45,029 nt of DNA. Source: Bacillota bacterium. GTDB taxonomy: Bacteria > Bacillota_I > Bacilli_A > Acholeplasmatales > Acholeplasmataceae. A model generated the notes under the pieces. The model had not been told where the DNA came from. It saw nothing but the letters and a program-made list of their open reading frames with translations, and did not search any database. The stretch covers positions 1 through 45,029 of the forward strand of contig JAHISX010000076.1 in the NCBI GenBank assembly GCA_018817915.1. The letters run 5' to 3'. Shown piece by piece: positions 35,158 through 42,749 of this stretch (positions are counted from its first letter, which is position 1; every line of letters starts with the position of its first letter). The translations under genes and the position numbers were made by a program.

Positions 35158-36497
35158 GCTTCACCTCTTAATTTTGTCATAGTTTGTTTAAGTCTTGATA
35201 AAACGATGTCTCTGCCTAATAATGCAAGAGAGACAGGAAGACTAGGCCCATGCATATCACCTGTTGTGGATATTCTAAGTCCCATAAATAACGGTTTGCC
35301 TTTAATCTGTGTATCTAAACCAGTCTTTTTAATGAGTTGTTCAATAACATCTGAAGAAAAGTCACTAGATTCAAGATTGCTATAGAATGCTTCTAGTAAA
35401 GGTAAGCTTTGATTATCAACTAAGAATTGATGTGCTTCCTCACTGATTGCGAATGCTTGATGGAAAAATGATTGATATAATGCAACAATTTCTCCAATGT
35501 GGGTCATTCGATCTTGGAAAATACTGACTAGCAGTAATAACCATTCATCGCTTTTAATTGTTATACCTGCTTTTTCTAAGAAAGGTTTACTTTTTTCTGC
35601 TAATACTTCATGACTTAATGCTTTAATATATTTACTGTTAACAAAAGCAAGTTTTTCTTTGTCAAACATTGCAGGTGCTTTTGAAAGTCTACTTGGATCA
35701 AATTGACTAATGATATCTGTTTTTGATAAGATTTCTTGATTGCCTGTAGGTGACCAGCCCAATAAAGAAATGAAATTAAACATAGCTTCAGGGAGATATC
35801 CCATTTCAGCATATTCAGATATAAACTGAATAACATTTTGATCGCGTTTGCTCAGTTTTTTCTTATGTTCATTAACAATAATGGTCATATGGCCAAATTG
35901 TGGAACACGCCAGCCAAACGCTTGATAAACCATCAATTGTTTAGGTGTGTTCGTTATATGTTCTTCTCCACGCAAGACGTGAGTGATTTCCATCAAATGA
36001 TCATCAACCACCACTGCAAAGTTATATGTTGGAATTCCATTATCTTTCATGATAATCCAGTCTTCAACGTCTTTACTATTAAATTTGAGTTCTCCACGAA
36101 CAAGATCATTGAACACATAATCAATATCTTTAGGAACTTTAAAACGAATGGCGAACTGATCACTATTTTCTCTAAAGTCTTTATATGCTAATCCTTTATC
36201 TAATAATTCATTCGCATACTTCGTGTAAAACTCAAGTCTTTCCAATTGACGATAAGGTCCGAATGATCCACCTTTGTCTGGTGATTCATTCCAATCAAGA
36301 CCCAACCAGCTTAAATAATTGAGTTGAGAATCTTCTCCGCCGACAACATTTCTAGCAACATCGGTATCTTCTATGCGTACAATAAAATCGCCACCAAAGT
36401 GACGAGCAAATAAATAATTGAACAATGCAGATCTTGCATTGCCTATGTGGAGCAGTCCTGTTGGACTAGGTGCGTATCTTACGCGAACTTTGTTCAT
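35154..36497 (-). CDS. gltX: glutamyl-tRNA synthetase
   Basis: A class I synthetase of 447 residues that charges tRNA-Glu (and in many Firmicutes also tRNA-Gln for later amidation). The HIGH motif is PSPTGLLHIGNARSALFNY (about 10-28), the KMSKS motif is KKLSKRDQ, and the C-terminal anticodon domain is somewhat shorter than usual (about 480-490). It comes upstream of cysS as in Bacillus, but with other genes between. A strong promoter lies 30 bases before the ATG. Confidence 0.97.
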   Translation of the reverse strand: MNKVRVRYAPSPTGLLHIGNARSALFNYLFARHFGGDFIVRIEDTDVARNVVGGEDSQLNYLSWLGLDWNESPDKGGSFGPYRQLERLEFYTKYANELLDKGLAYKDFRENSDQFAIRFKVPKDIDYVFNDLVRGELKFNSKDVEDWIIMKDNGIPTYNFAVVVDDHLMEITHVLRGEEHITNTPKQLMVYQAFGWRVPQFGHMTIIVNEHKKKLSKRDQNVIQFISEYAEMGYLPEAMFNFISLLGWSPTGNQEILSKTDIISQFDPSRLSKAPAMFDKEKLAFVNSKYIKALSHEVLAEKSKPFLEKAGITIKSDEWLLLLVSIFQDRMTHIGEIVALYQSFFHQAFAISEEAHQFLVDNQSLPLLEAFYSNLESSDFSSDVIEQLIKKTGLDTQIKGKPLFMGLRISTTGDMHGPSLPVSLALLGRDIVLSRLKQTMTKLRGEA

Positions 36498-36525
36498 ATT
36501 GATCCCATCCTTACATGCAACTAAT

Positions 36526-36554
36526 ATTATACGATATAATCATAGATTAAACAA
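36526..36554 (-). promoter_or_regulatory. gltX promoter
   Basis: Minus-strand TTGTTT (36549-36554), 17 bases, TATAAT (36526-36531). Confidence 0.82.
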
Positions 36555-36567
36555 TGTTTATATGAAT

Positions 36568-37095
36568 TTATTCATATTTGAGTGTGCCAGTATATCCAAT
36601 CGATAATAAATAGTCATTAATCTGTTTGCGGTTCTTAAAAACGATGACTTTATCCTTATATTTTTCTTTATATGACTTCATTAACATTTTAGAATTCTTA
36701 GTTCTACCATTGAATAAAATCCACCAAATAAAACTTAAATCAAGCTTTTCTCTGCAGCCTTCAGCTATGGTATCTCGATTTTGATTGTGGTATTTGATTC
36801 GGCGAACAATGGCTCCATAAAGACACTTGAAGCGATTGAAATCAAAGATAAAAAGCTGATCGCAATCATCAAATCTTTGTGTCGCATATTTACGGTAAAG
36901 ACCATCTATAATCCATTCATCTTTTTCCATGAAATCAAGAATATCACGTTCGACTTGATCACGTTCTCTTCTTGACCAATTAGGGCCAAAGAAGACACGA
37001 TCAATATGTAAAACAGGTAGATTATAATGCTCTGCAAGACGTTTAGAGAATGTTGATTTTCCTGAACTCGAGTGACCAACAACTAGTATTTTCAT
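36568..37095 (-). CDS. P-loop kinase-like protein (FlaR/topology-modulation family)
   Basis: 175 residues beginning with a Walker A motif GHSSSGKST (7-15), then LPVLHIDRVFFGPNW and later VIVFKNRKQINDYL. This is the adenylate-kinase-like group annotated as DNA topology modulation protein FlaR; that name is historical and a nucleotide or small-molecule kinase role is more likely. It follows the MFS gene after nine bases and so is probably co-transcribed with it. No terminator is visible before the gltX promoter. Confidence 0.8.
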   Translation of the reverse strand: MKILVVGHSSSGKSTFSKRLAEHYNLPVLHIDRVFFGPNWSRRERDQVERDILDFMEKDEWIIDGLYRKYATQRFDDCDQLFIFDFNRFKCLYGAIVRRIKYHNQNRDTIAEGCREKLDLSFIWWILFNGRTKNSKMLMKSYKEKYKDKVIVFKNRKQINDYLLSIGYTGTLKYE

Positions 37096-37104
37096 ATCAA
37101 TGCC

Positions 37105-38700
37105 TCATTCAACATCGAAAACTTCAAGTAAGTTTCGATTGATTTTTTTCGTTTCACCATGTTTAACGAAGATCATTGTGACCAATGATAACGCGACAAA
37201 CACGGTTGCGTATGGGAATAATATCAGACGACCATAATGATCCATTAGGATGCCTGATAAGATTGGTGTAAATATTTGTGCTGTCATTGATGCTGCATAA
37301 TAATATCCGGTATATCGACCAATATCACCACGACTCATTTCAACAACCATGACATACGTATTGATGCTAATCATCGTCAATCCAGTTCCTGCGATAGCAA
37401 TAATTCCTGCAGTGATCCAAGGTTGATTTTCTTGTAGAAAATAAACGCTACTTAAAGCACCCGCTAAAATAATCATACCAAGCATTACCGTTTTTTTTCT
37501 GCCAAGCGTCATGGATAGAATACCGATGGGCATAATAGAAGCAATGACGAATGCTTGTGCAACAATAAATGGGAAATCATAAAAATTGAGGTTTAATACT
37601 TTAGGAAGATAATCTGCCATCTTTGACATCACAGCATTATATCCACAAAAAAGTAAGAATACAGATGCAAGTAGGAAATAAAGAGACCATCTTCTTTTCA
37701 AAGTCATTTGTGGTGTTGATTCTGTTTTACTATAAATACCCTTATATAAACCTAGTTTTTCACTGGTTTCTTGTTGCTGTTTAACCAATTCGGGTTCTTT
37801 GACTTTCCATAGGAATAATCCTAAGATGAGAATCATTAAAACACCAATGAATATATATACAAATACATGATTATCATAATCGTGCCTATTTAATCCACTT
37901 AACATAATCACATAGATTGCTGTGATACCTCCTATGGCACCCATTAAGGTAATCACGGCATTCGCTTTACTGCGTAATGGTTTAATTGTAATATCAGGCA
38001 TGAGTGCGACCGCAGGTGAGCGATAAATCGTCATTGCAACTAACGCTATAAATAAAATACTTGCAAAAACGATTAAATTTGGTAAATTGCCTGAAGTTAC
38101 TTCCCAAGCACGTTCACTCAAATATCGGTAGTAATAATCTTTGACAGTAGATAATTCTCTCGTATCTAAAGTAGAACCATCCCCATCTAGTATGCTTAAT
38201 ATTGGATCTTTGATTGTTATTTCCCATTCATCAAATTTAACTTTGCTAATGTATCCTAATGCATAGCTTTCTTCTCTTTCTATTGACATGTTATCGACTA
38301 CTAAATACCAATGACTTGTTTCGTTGACATCTGCCATAGAGTCAAAAGCAACATCATAATGCTCTTCAATAATATCAGTTGCTTGTATATTTAAGGTTTG
38401 TATATAATCCGTATAGGCTAAAGCCATAAATGCAAATGCAGATAAGATCGTACCCACAATAATGTAAGGAGTTCTTTTTCCTTTCTTATTATTACTTTTA
38501 TCAGATAAGGCACCAAATACCGGCAACAAAATAACCGCCATGATATTATCAAATGCCATAACGATACCTGACCAGGTTTGGTTCAGTCCAAATTTGTCGA
38601 TTAATGTTCTAGCAATCAATAAATCGTATGTTTGCCAAAACATAGAAATAATTAAAAAGATTAATCCTACATAAATTGTGTTACGGTAATTTAACTTCAT
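37105..38700 (-). CDS. MFS transporter, SLC45-like, with a large external insertion
   Basis: 531 residues, about twelve membrane helices. The first loop motif FGALSDKSNNKKGKRTPYI (about 62-80) is typical of GPH/SLC45-like sugar carriers. Between helices 3 and 4 (about 99-208) there is a hydrophilic insertion of about 110 residues, probably outside the cell. The longest frame starts at 38775, but its first codons lie in the rpsI terminator region; AAAGGGG seven bases before the ATG at 38700 fixes the start. A disaccharide or other sugar is the likely substrate from the family; not proven. Confidence 0.82.
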   Translation of the reverse strand: MKLNYRNTIYVGLIFLIISMFWQTYDLLIARTLIDKFGLNQTWSGIVMAFDNIMAVILLPVFGALSDKSNNKKGKRTPYIIVGTILSAFAFMALAYTDYIQTLNIQATDIIEEHYDVAFDSMADVNETSHWYLVVDNMSIEREESYALGYISKVKFDEWEITIKDPILSILDGDGSTLDTRELSTVKDYYYRYLSERAWEVTSGNLPNLIVFASILFIALVAMTIYRSPAVALMPDITIKPLRSKANAVITLMGAIGGITAIYVIMLSGLNRHDYDNHVFVYIFIGVLMILILGLFLWKVKEPELVKQQQETSEKLGLYKGIYSKTESTPQMTLKRRWSLYFLLASVFLLFCGYNAVMSKMADYLPKVLNLNFYDFPFIVAQAFVIASIMPIGILSMTLGRKKTVMLGMIILAGALSSVYFLQENQPWITAGIIAIAGTGLTMISINTYVMVVEMSRGDIGRYTGYYYAASMTAQIFTPILSGILMDHYGRLILFPYATVFVALSLVTMIFVKHGETKKINRNLLEVFDVE

Positions 38701-38744
38701 AAATTGACCCCTTTTATATATTTCATTTCCATTATAACACGATA

Positions 38745-38773
38745 CAAAAAAGAAAGGGACCCAATTGGGTCCC
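38745..38773 (-). terminator. terminator after rpsI
   Basis: GGGACCCAATTGGGTCCC (38756-38773), a perfect 18-base palindrome, is followed on the minus strand by CTTTCTTTTTT. It closes rplM-rpsI. Confidence 0.88.
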
Positions 38774-38779
38774 AACGAC

Positions 38780-39181
38780 TTAACGTTTTGAGAATTGTGA
38801 TGCTTTTCTTGCTTTTTTCAATCCATACTTCTTACGTTCTTTAGAACGAGGATCGCGTGTAACGAGTCCTGCTGGTTTCAATATTAAACGTAATTCTGGA
38901 TTAATAACCATTAATGCTCTAGTGATACCAAGACGGATTGCTCCTGCTTGACCTGTTAAACCGCCACCATAGACGTTAACAGAAATATCATATTTTCCTT
39001 CATTTTCAGTTAAGACTAAAGGTTGAGTAACATCTAAACGAGTAGCTGCTGATGGAATATAATCTTCAAATGTACGGCCATTAATTAAAAATGCACCTTT
39101 ACCACTTGTAAGAATAACTCTTGCAACTGACTTTTTACGACGTCCTGTACCTAAATATTGTACTTTCTCTTGTTTTGCCAT
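38780..39181 (-). CDS. rpsI: ribosomal protein uS9
   Basis: S9 (133 residues) with [12 protein letters not shown] near the start, [18 protein letters not shown] in the middle and a basic tail ending [11 protein letters not shown] whose last Arg reaches the P-site tRNA. It follows rplM after three bases, the normal L13-S9 pair. A strong terminator follows. Confidence 0.97.
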   Translation of the reverse strand: MAKQEKVQYLGTGRRKKSVARVILTSGKGAFLINGRTFEDYIPSAATRLDVTQPLVLTENEGKYDISVNVYGGGLTGQAGAIRLGITRALMVINPELRLILKPAGLVTRDPRSKERKKYGLKKARKASQFSKR

Positions 39182-39184
39182 GAA

Positions 39185-39616
39185 TTATAATACCTCCAAT
39201 ACTTCTGGTTGTTGTGCAGAATGTTTGTGTTCTGGTCCTGCGTAAACGAAAAGTTTTTCTGCCATTTGTCTACCTAAAGTAGTGTGTGGTAGCATACCAA
39301 CGATTGCTTTTTCAACCATGCGTGTTGGGAATTTAGCCATGACTTTTTTTGCTGGTGTAGCTGTAAGACCGCCATTATAGCCTGAGTGACTATAATACAT
39401 CTTCTTGTCCCATTTCTTACCAGTTAATTCAATTTTATATGCATTAATTACGATTACATAGTCACCACTGTCTACATGTGGAGTGTAGGTTGGTTTATGT
39501 TTTCCTTTTAAAACAGATGCGACTTCGGTAGCTAAGCGACCTAAGACCTTGTTTTCTGCGTCTACTACATACCATTTACGAGTAATTGTAGATGCGTTTG
39601 CCATAAATGTTTTCAT
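39185..39616 (-). CDS. rplM: ribosomal protein uL13
   Basis: L13 (143 residues) begins [20 protein letters not shown], with [18 protein letters not shown] and [19 protein letters not shown] typical of the family. The frame is open 23 codons further up, but AAGGAG seven bases before the ATG at 39616 decides the start. The 5' leader of about 65 bases has a CTTATTT-CAC-AAATAAG hairpin; L13 leaders are known in Firmicutes, but I could not match this one. Confidence 0.96.
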   Translation of the reverse strand: MKTFMANASTITRKWYVVDAENKVLGRLATEVASVLKGKHKPTYTPHVDSGDYVIVINAYKIELTGKKWDKKMYYSHSGYNGGLTATPAKKVMAKFPTRMVEKAIVGMLPHTTLGRQMAEKLFVYAGPEHKHSAQQPEVLEVL

Positions 39617-39687
39617 TGTGATTCTCCTTATATTCTTATTTGTGAAATAAGGGCTTGTGGAATATAATTTTAAAACGTACCTCATAT

Positions 39688-39716
39688 ATAATACTATAGA
39701 GATAGTTAATTGTCAA
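39688..39716 (-). promoter_or_regulatory. rplM-rpsI promoter
   Basis: Minus-strand TTGACA (39711-39716), 17 bases, TATTAT (39688-39693). Confidence 0.87.
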
Positions 39717-39821
39717 CAGTTTTGTGCATTAATTAGTTCTAATATTTGTGCTTATAATGCGTTTGAATGGGTAGATAGACACAATTGAGAAAAAGATATT
39801 TTTATTCTGTTTTTTGTCAAA

Positions 39822-39857
39822 GAAAAAAGCTGCCAATTGAATGCTCAATTGTTAGCC
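39822..39857 (-). terminator. terminator overlapping the pyrR stop codon
   Basis: CAATTGA/TCAATTG (39845-39851 and 39834-39840) with outer GCT/AGC pairs is followed by six T on the minus strand (39823-39828). The left arm contains the TGA stop. The rest of the gap to the rplM promoter holds no gene that I can support. Confidence 0.7.
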
Positions 39858-40351
39858 TCTTCGATAAAAACACTCATTAAATTCATATCAATAACAACTT
39901 TTTCATCTCTGCTTGTGGGTATATTCTTCCCTACATAATCTGCTCTAATCGGAAGTTCTCTGTGTCCTCTGTCAATGACGATAGCAAGTTGAACTTGTTT
40001 TGGTCTTCCATGATCACTTAAAGCATCCATTGCTGCTCTAACACTTCTACCTGTATATAGAACATCATCTACTAAGATTACAATTTTATCTTGAACCACG
40101 ATGCCCTGCTTAACTGGTTCCTTCTTATCTTTAAGATCATCACGATAAGCTTTGATATCAAGTGGATAAATAGGTGCGTCTATATCTGCAAATCGTTTTA
40201 AGTTCTCTTTTAACATGAGGGCAAGTGGAAAGCCTTTTCTTAAGATACCAACAAAAACAATATCATTAAGGTTTTGATTGCGTTCTATAATTTCATGTGT
40301 CATTCTTTTTAATGTTTTTGATAGTTGTTCACTATTCATAATTTCCTTCAT
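39845..40351 (-). CDS. pyrR: PyrR, pyrimidine attenuation regulator / uracil phosphoribosyltransferase
   Basis: 168 residues. The PRPP-binding motif VILVDDVLYTGRSVRAAMDA (about 91-110) and the LDIKAYRDDL segment identify PyrR, which binds pyr mRNA leaders when UMP is high and often has UPRTase activity. It is divergent from the uracil permease at 40560, whose leader carries a PyrR-type loop. Two starts are possible: ATG at 40351 after GGTG, or ATG at 40339 after AAGGAA; the first is kept. Confidence 0.93.
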   Translation of the reverse strand: MKEIMNSEQLSKTLKRMTHEIIERNQNLNDIVFVGILRKGFPLALMLKENLKRFADIDAPIYPLDIKAYRDDLKDKKEPVKQGIVVQDKIVILVDDVLYTGRSVRAAMDALSDHGRPKQVQLAIVIDRGHRELPIRADYVGKNIPTSRDEKVVIDMNLMSVFIEEANN

Positions 40352-40396
40352 ATTATCACCATTTCTATCATATCATTTTTTTTACAATATTAGGGG

Positions 40397-40424
40397 TTGT
40401 ATTTTTATTGTATCATGATATACT
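40397..40424 (+). promoter_or_regulatory. uracil permease promoter
   Basis: TTGTAT (40397-40402), 16 bases, TGA-TATACT (40416-40424): an extended -10 with moderate -35. Start of transcription is expected near 40431. Confidence 0.72.
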
Positions 40425-40430
40425 TTAAAC

Positions 40431-40521
40431 AGTATAGGTCCTTTAAGTTATGCCTGTGAGCATAAAAAGGTATCAGATTCATTTACCTGAACATTTAAAG
40501 GACACCATTGGTGTCTTTTTT
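40431..40521 (+). ncRNA. PyrR-dependent attenuator leader of the uracil permease
   Basis: Three mutually exclusive structures are visible. The PyrR-binding hairpin TTATGC-CTGTGA-GCATAA (40448-40465) has the CNGNGA hexaloop known for PyrR sites, with an outer CCTTT/AAAGG stem. The antiterminator pairs GTCCTTTAA (40438-40446) with TTAAAGGAC (40495-40503). The terminator GACACC-ATT-GGTGTC (40501-40515) is followed by six T (40516-40521). PyrR bound with UMP would hold the first hairpin, free the GGAC, and allow termination. Confidence 0.85.
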
Positions 40522-40559
40522 GTTAGAGGCCTATAAAAATCAAATAAGGAGATCGAAAG

Positions 40560-41825
40560 ATGAACGAAAATGGTTTAATTGTAGGCATTAATGAAAAGCC
40601 AAAAACGATTGGCAGTTGGATTGTATTAAGTCTTCAGCATGTATTTGCAATGTTTGGAGCAACAGTTTTAGTACCTCTATTAACAGGTTTAGATGTTGGG
40701 GTTGCCCTTGTAGCTAGTGGTATAGGCACTTTAATTTATATCGCATGTACAAGAGCAAAGGTTCCGGTTTACTTAGGTAGTAGTTTTGCTTATATCACAA
40801 CCATTTCAGCCTCAATTTTAGCTACCGGTAGTACTTCAAGTGCCTATGTTGGTTTAATGGTTGTAGGTTTGATTTATGCGATTGTAGCAACAATCATCCG
40901 ATTTGTAGGTAGCGGATGGATTAAAAAGTTGTTACCTCCAATTGTTATTGGTCCAATGATTATCATCATCGGTTTATCATTAGCTCCGGTTGCCATCAAT
41001 TCAGCTGGATTAAATGGTAGCGGAACATGGAAAGAACCCTTAGTAGCTCTTATAACGCTATTAACCGTTGTGCTTCTTTCAATTAAAGCTAGAGGTTTCT
41101 TAAAGATTGTGCCTTTCTTAGTAGCAATCTTCGTAGGTTATGTAGCAGCTATAGCAGTTGGACTTGTAGACATATCAACAGTTTTTGTTGGTTATTCATT
41201 CTTTCAAGTACCTAACTTTAGTTTTCTTGGTTCTTATGCGTTAGATTTCTCACAAGTCTTGGTATTTGCACCTTTAGCATTTGTAACAATTGCTGAGCAT
41301 ATTGGGGATCATGTTGTATTAGGTGAAATTACTGGTAAAGATTTCTTAGAAACTCCAGGGTTACAAAACACTTTAATGGGTGATGGTCTTGCAACTTTCG
41401 TATCAGCTGCATTAGGTGGACCTGCTAATACCACTTATGGTGAAAATACAGGTGTTATAGCAATTACAAAGGTTGGATCAGTTTATGTTGTTGGTTTAGC
41501 AGCAATCTTCGCAATCCTTCTAGGATTCTTTGGATGGATCCAAGCATTTATCAATAGTATCCCATGGGCTGTCATCGGTGGTATGACTATTGTATTATAT
41601 GGTTTAATTGCAGCAAATGGTGTCAAAGTGTTAGTTAAAAATAAGACTGACTTAGGAAATATGAGAAACCTAGTTGTTGTCTCAACAATGTTAGTTATCG
41701 GCTTAGGTGGTGCTATATTAAATATTACATCATCAAGTGCTTTATCGGGTATGAGTTTAGCAGCAATGGTTGGTATTTTGTTAAACCAAGGTATCAATTT
41801 ATTAGATAGAAAGAACAAAGCATAA
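40560..41825 (+). CDS. pyrP: uracil permease (NCS2 family)
   Basis: 421 residues with about fourteen membrane segments. WIVLSLQHVFAMFGATVLVPLL at the start and FAPLAFVTIAEHIGDHVVLGEITG with NTTYGENTGVIAIT in the second half are the substrate and signature regions of uracil-H+ symporters (UraA/PyrP). Regulation by PyrR attenuation in its leader supports uracil as substrate. AAGGAG lies nine bases before the ATG. No other pyrimidine genes are in the window, so the cell may lean on salvage. Confidence 0.94.
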   Translation: MNENGLIVGINEKPKTIGSWIVLSLQHVFAMFGATVLVPLLTGLDVGVALVASGIGTLIYIACTRAKVPVYLGSSFAYITTISASILATGSTSSAYVGLMVVGLIYAIVATIIRFVGSGWIKKLLPPIVIGPMIIIIGLSLAPVAINSAGLNGSGTWKEPLVALITLLTVVLLSIKARGFLKIVPFLVAIFVGYVAAIAVGLVDISTVFVGYSFFQVPNFSFLGSYALDFSQVLVFAPLAFVTIAEHIGDHVVLGEITGKDFLETPGLQNTLMGDGLATFVSAALGGPANTTYGENTGVIAITKVGSVYVVGLAAIFAILLGFFGWIQAFINSIPWAVIGGMTIVLYGLIAANGVKVLVKNKTDLGNMRNLVVVSTMLVIGLGGAILNITSSSALSGMSLAAMVGILLNQGINLLDRKNKA

Positions 41826-41839
41826 ATTTGTGGAAATGG

Positions 41840-41873
41840 AAAAGGATTGGTTCACTAGAATCAATCCTTTTTT
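41840..41873. terminator. bidirectional terminator between pyrP and the GNAT gene
   Basis: AAAAGGATTG/CAATCCTTTT with inner TTC/GAA pairs around loop ACTA; six T follow on the + strand, and A-run on the left serves the minus-strand GNAT gene. Confidence 0.88.
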
Positions 41874-41895
41874 ATATTTCTATGCGACTGATTAA

Positions 41896-42642
41896 CTACA
41901 ATTCACCAAATTCATCAACCCAGACGAATGCATTGATCTTTTTATCAAGCTTAAATCCTAATTGATTAGCAAGTTGATGAGATGACTCTTTATGTTCCCA
42001 GGCTGTCCAATTAGGTATGATTTTGTGATTTAAAAGATTACTAATAAGTTTGATAGAACACAACTTAGCATAGCCTTTTCTTCTGTGATTTTCATCCGTA
42101 AAGACATCGATTTCAGCATTGGATTTTCCAAGCATAAAAGCTTTCGCAAATGAAATAAGCATATGATCGATAAATAGCTCACATTTTGGAAACTCAATCA
42201 ATGCATGATCATCCTTGCAATACTCTAAATGAACATTATCAGTTACAACTTGTTTTGCTAATGCTGTAAATTGCTCGAAGTCTAATTTGAATGAATATCT
42301 TACATCAACAACACCATAAAATGATTCAAAAATAGATTGTATGATTTGTTCGCTTTCTTCTGTTGGAACAAACATAATACATTCCTTAATTTCAAATTCT
42401 ATAATGTGCTCCCTAATCGTTTTTTGAATTTCTATTTTATCAACCATATCTAGATTGATATATCCAAAATAATTGAAATCAAATTGTGTAAATAATAATC
42501 CAAAATTTGGATGGTCTAAATCATCAACATAAAAATGACAAGGATATTGCCCTTCAATTGCTGAATAGATGATTGGAATACTATGCTCATATAGTTGGAA
42601 AAGTTGCTGATATTGATTTAAATCCATCTGAACTAGTTTCAT
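41896..42642 (-). CDS. GNAT-family N-acetyltransferase
   Basis: 248 residues. The C-terminal third holds a GNAT core: EIDVFTDENHRRKGYAK (about 175-191) with the acetyl-CoA loop R-R-K-G-Y-A, then WEHKESSHQLANQLGFK near the end. The N-terminal part does not show known motifs. It belongs to the GNAT_acetyltran type with an added N-terminal domain. Substrate is unknown. It starts 11 bases after an AGGAG and has the shared terminator downstream. Confidence 0.8.
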   Translation of the reverse strand: MKLVQMDLNQYQQLFQLYEHSIPIIYSAIEGQYPCHFYVDDLDHPNFGLLFTQFDFNYFGYINLDMVDKIEIQKTIREHIIEFEIKECIMFVPTEESEQIIQSIFESFYGVVDVRYSFKLDFEQFTALAKQVVTDNVHLEYCKDDHALIEFPKCELFIDHMLISFAKAFMLGKSNAEIDVFTDENHRRKGYAKLCSIKLISNLLNHKIIPNWTAWEHKESSHQLANQLGFKLDKKINAFVWVDEFGEL

Positions 42643-42699
42643 ATAGTTGATCTCCTAATAATCTTTATTTGTCAAGCATATTCTATCATACAATTTTTA

Positions 42700-42749
42700 A
42701 ATGAAAAGCATCTAAAGAAATTGTTGATTTCTTCAGGATGCTTTTCATT
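42700..42749 (-). terminator. terminator after the flotillin gene
   Basis: A long hairpin: 13-bp outer arms AATGAAAAGCATC and GATGCTTTTCATT (42700-42712, 42737-42749) with inner AGAAA/TTTCT. It abuts the stop codon (42750-42752). T-rich sequence lies in the stem base. Confidence 0.75.

Noticed and set aside
39617-39687. L13 leader regulatory RNA before rplM
   Set aside because: Only a small CTTATTT/AAATAAG hairpin is seen; it does not match a leader I can recognise.
39720-39844. TATAAT box near 39752 on the + strand and a possible small RNA antisense to the pyrR end
   Set aside because: No -35, no stable fold of its own, and the only hairpin is the pyrR terminator.
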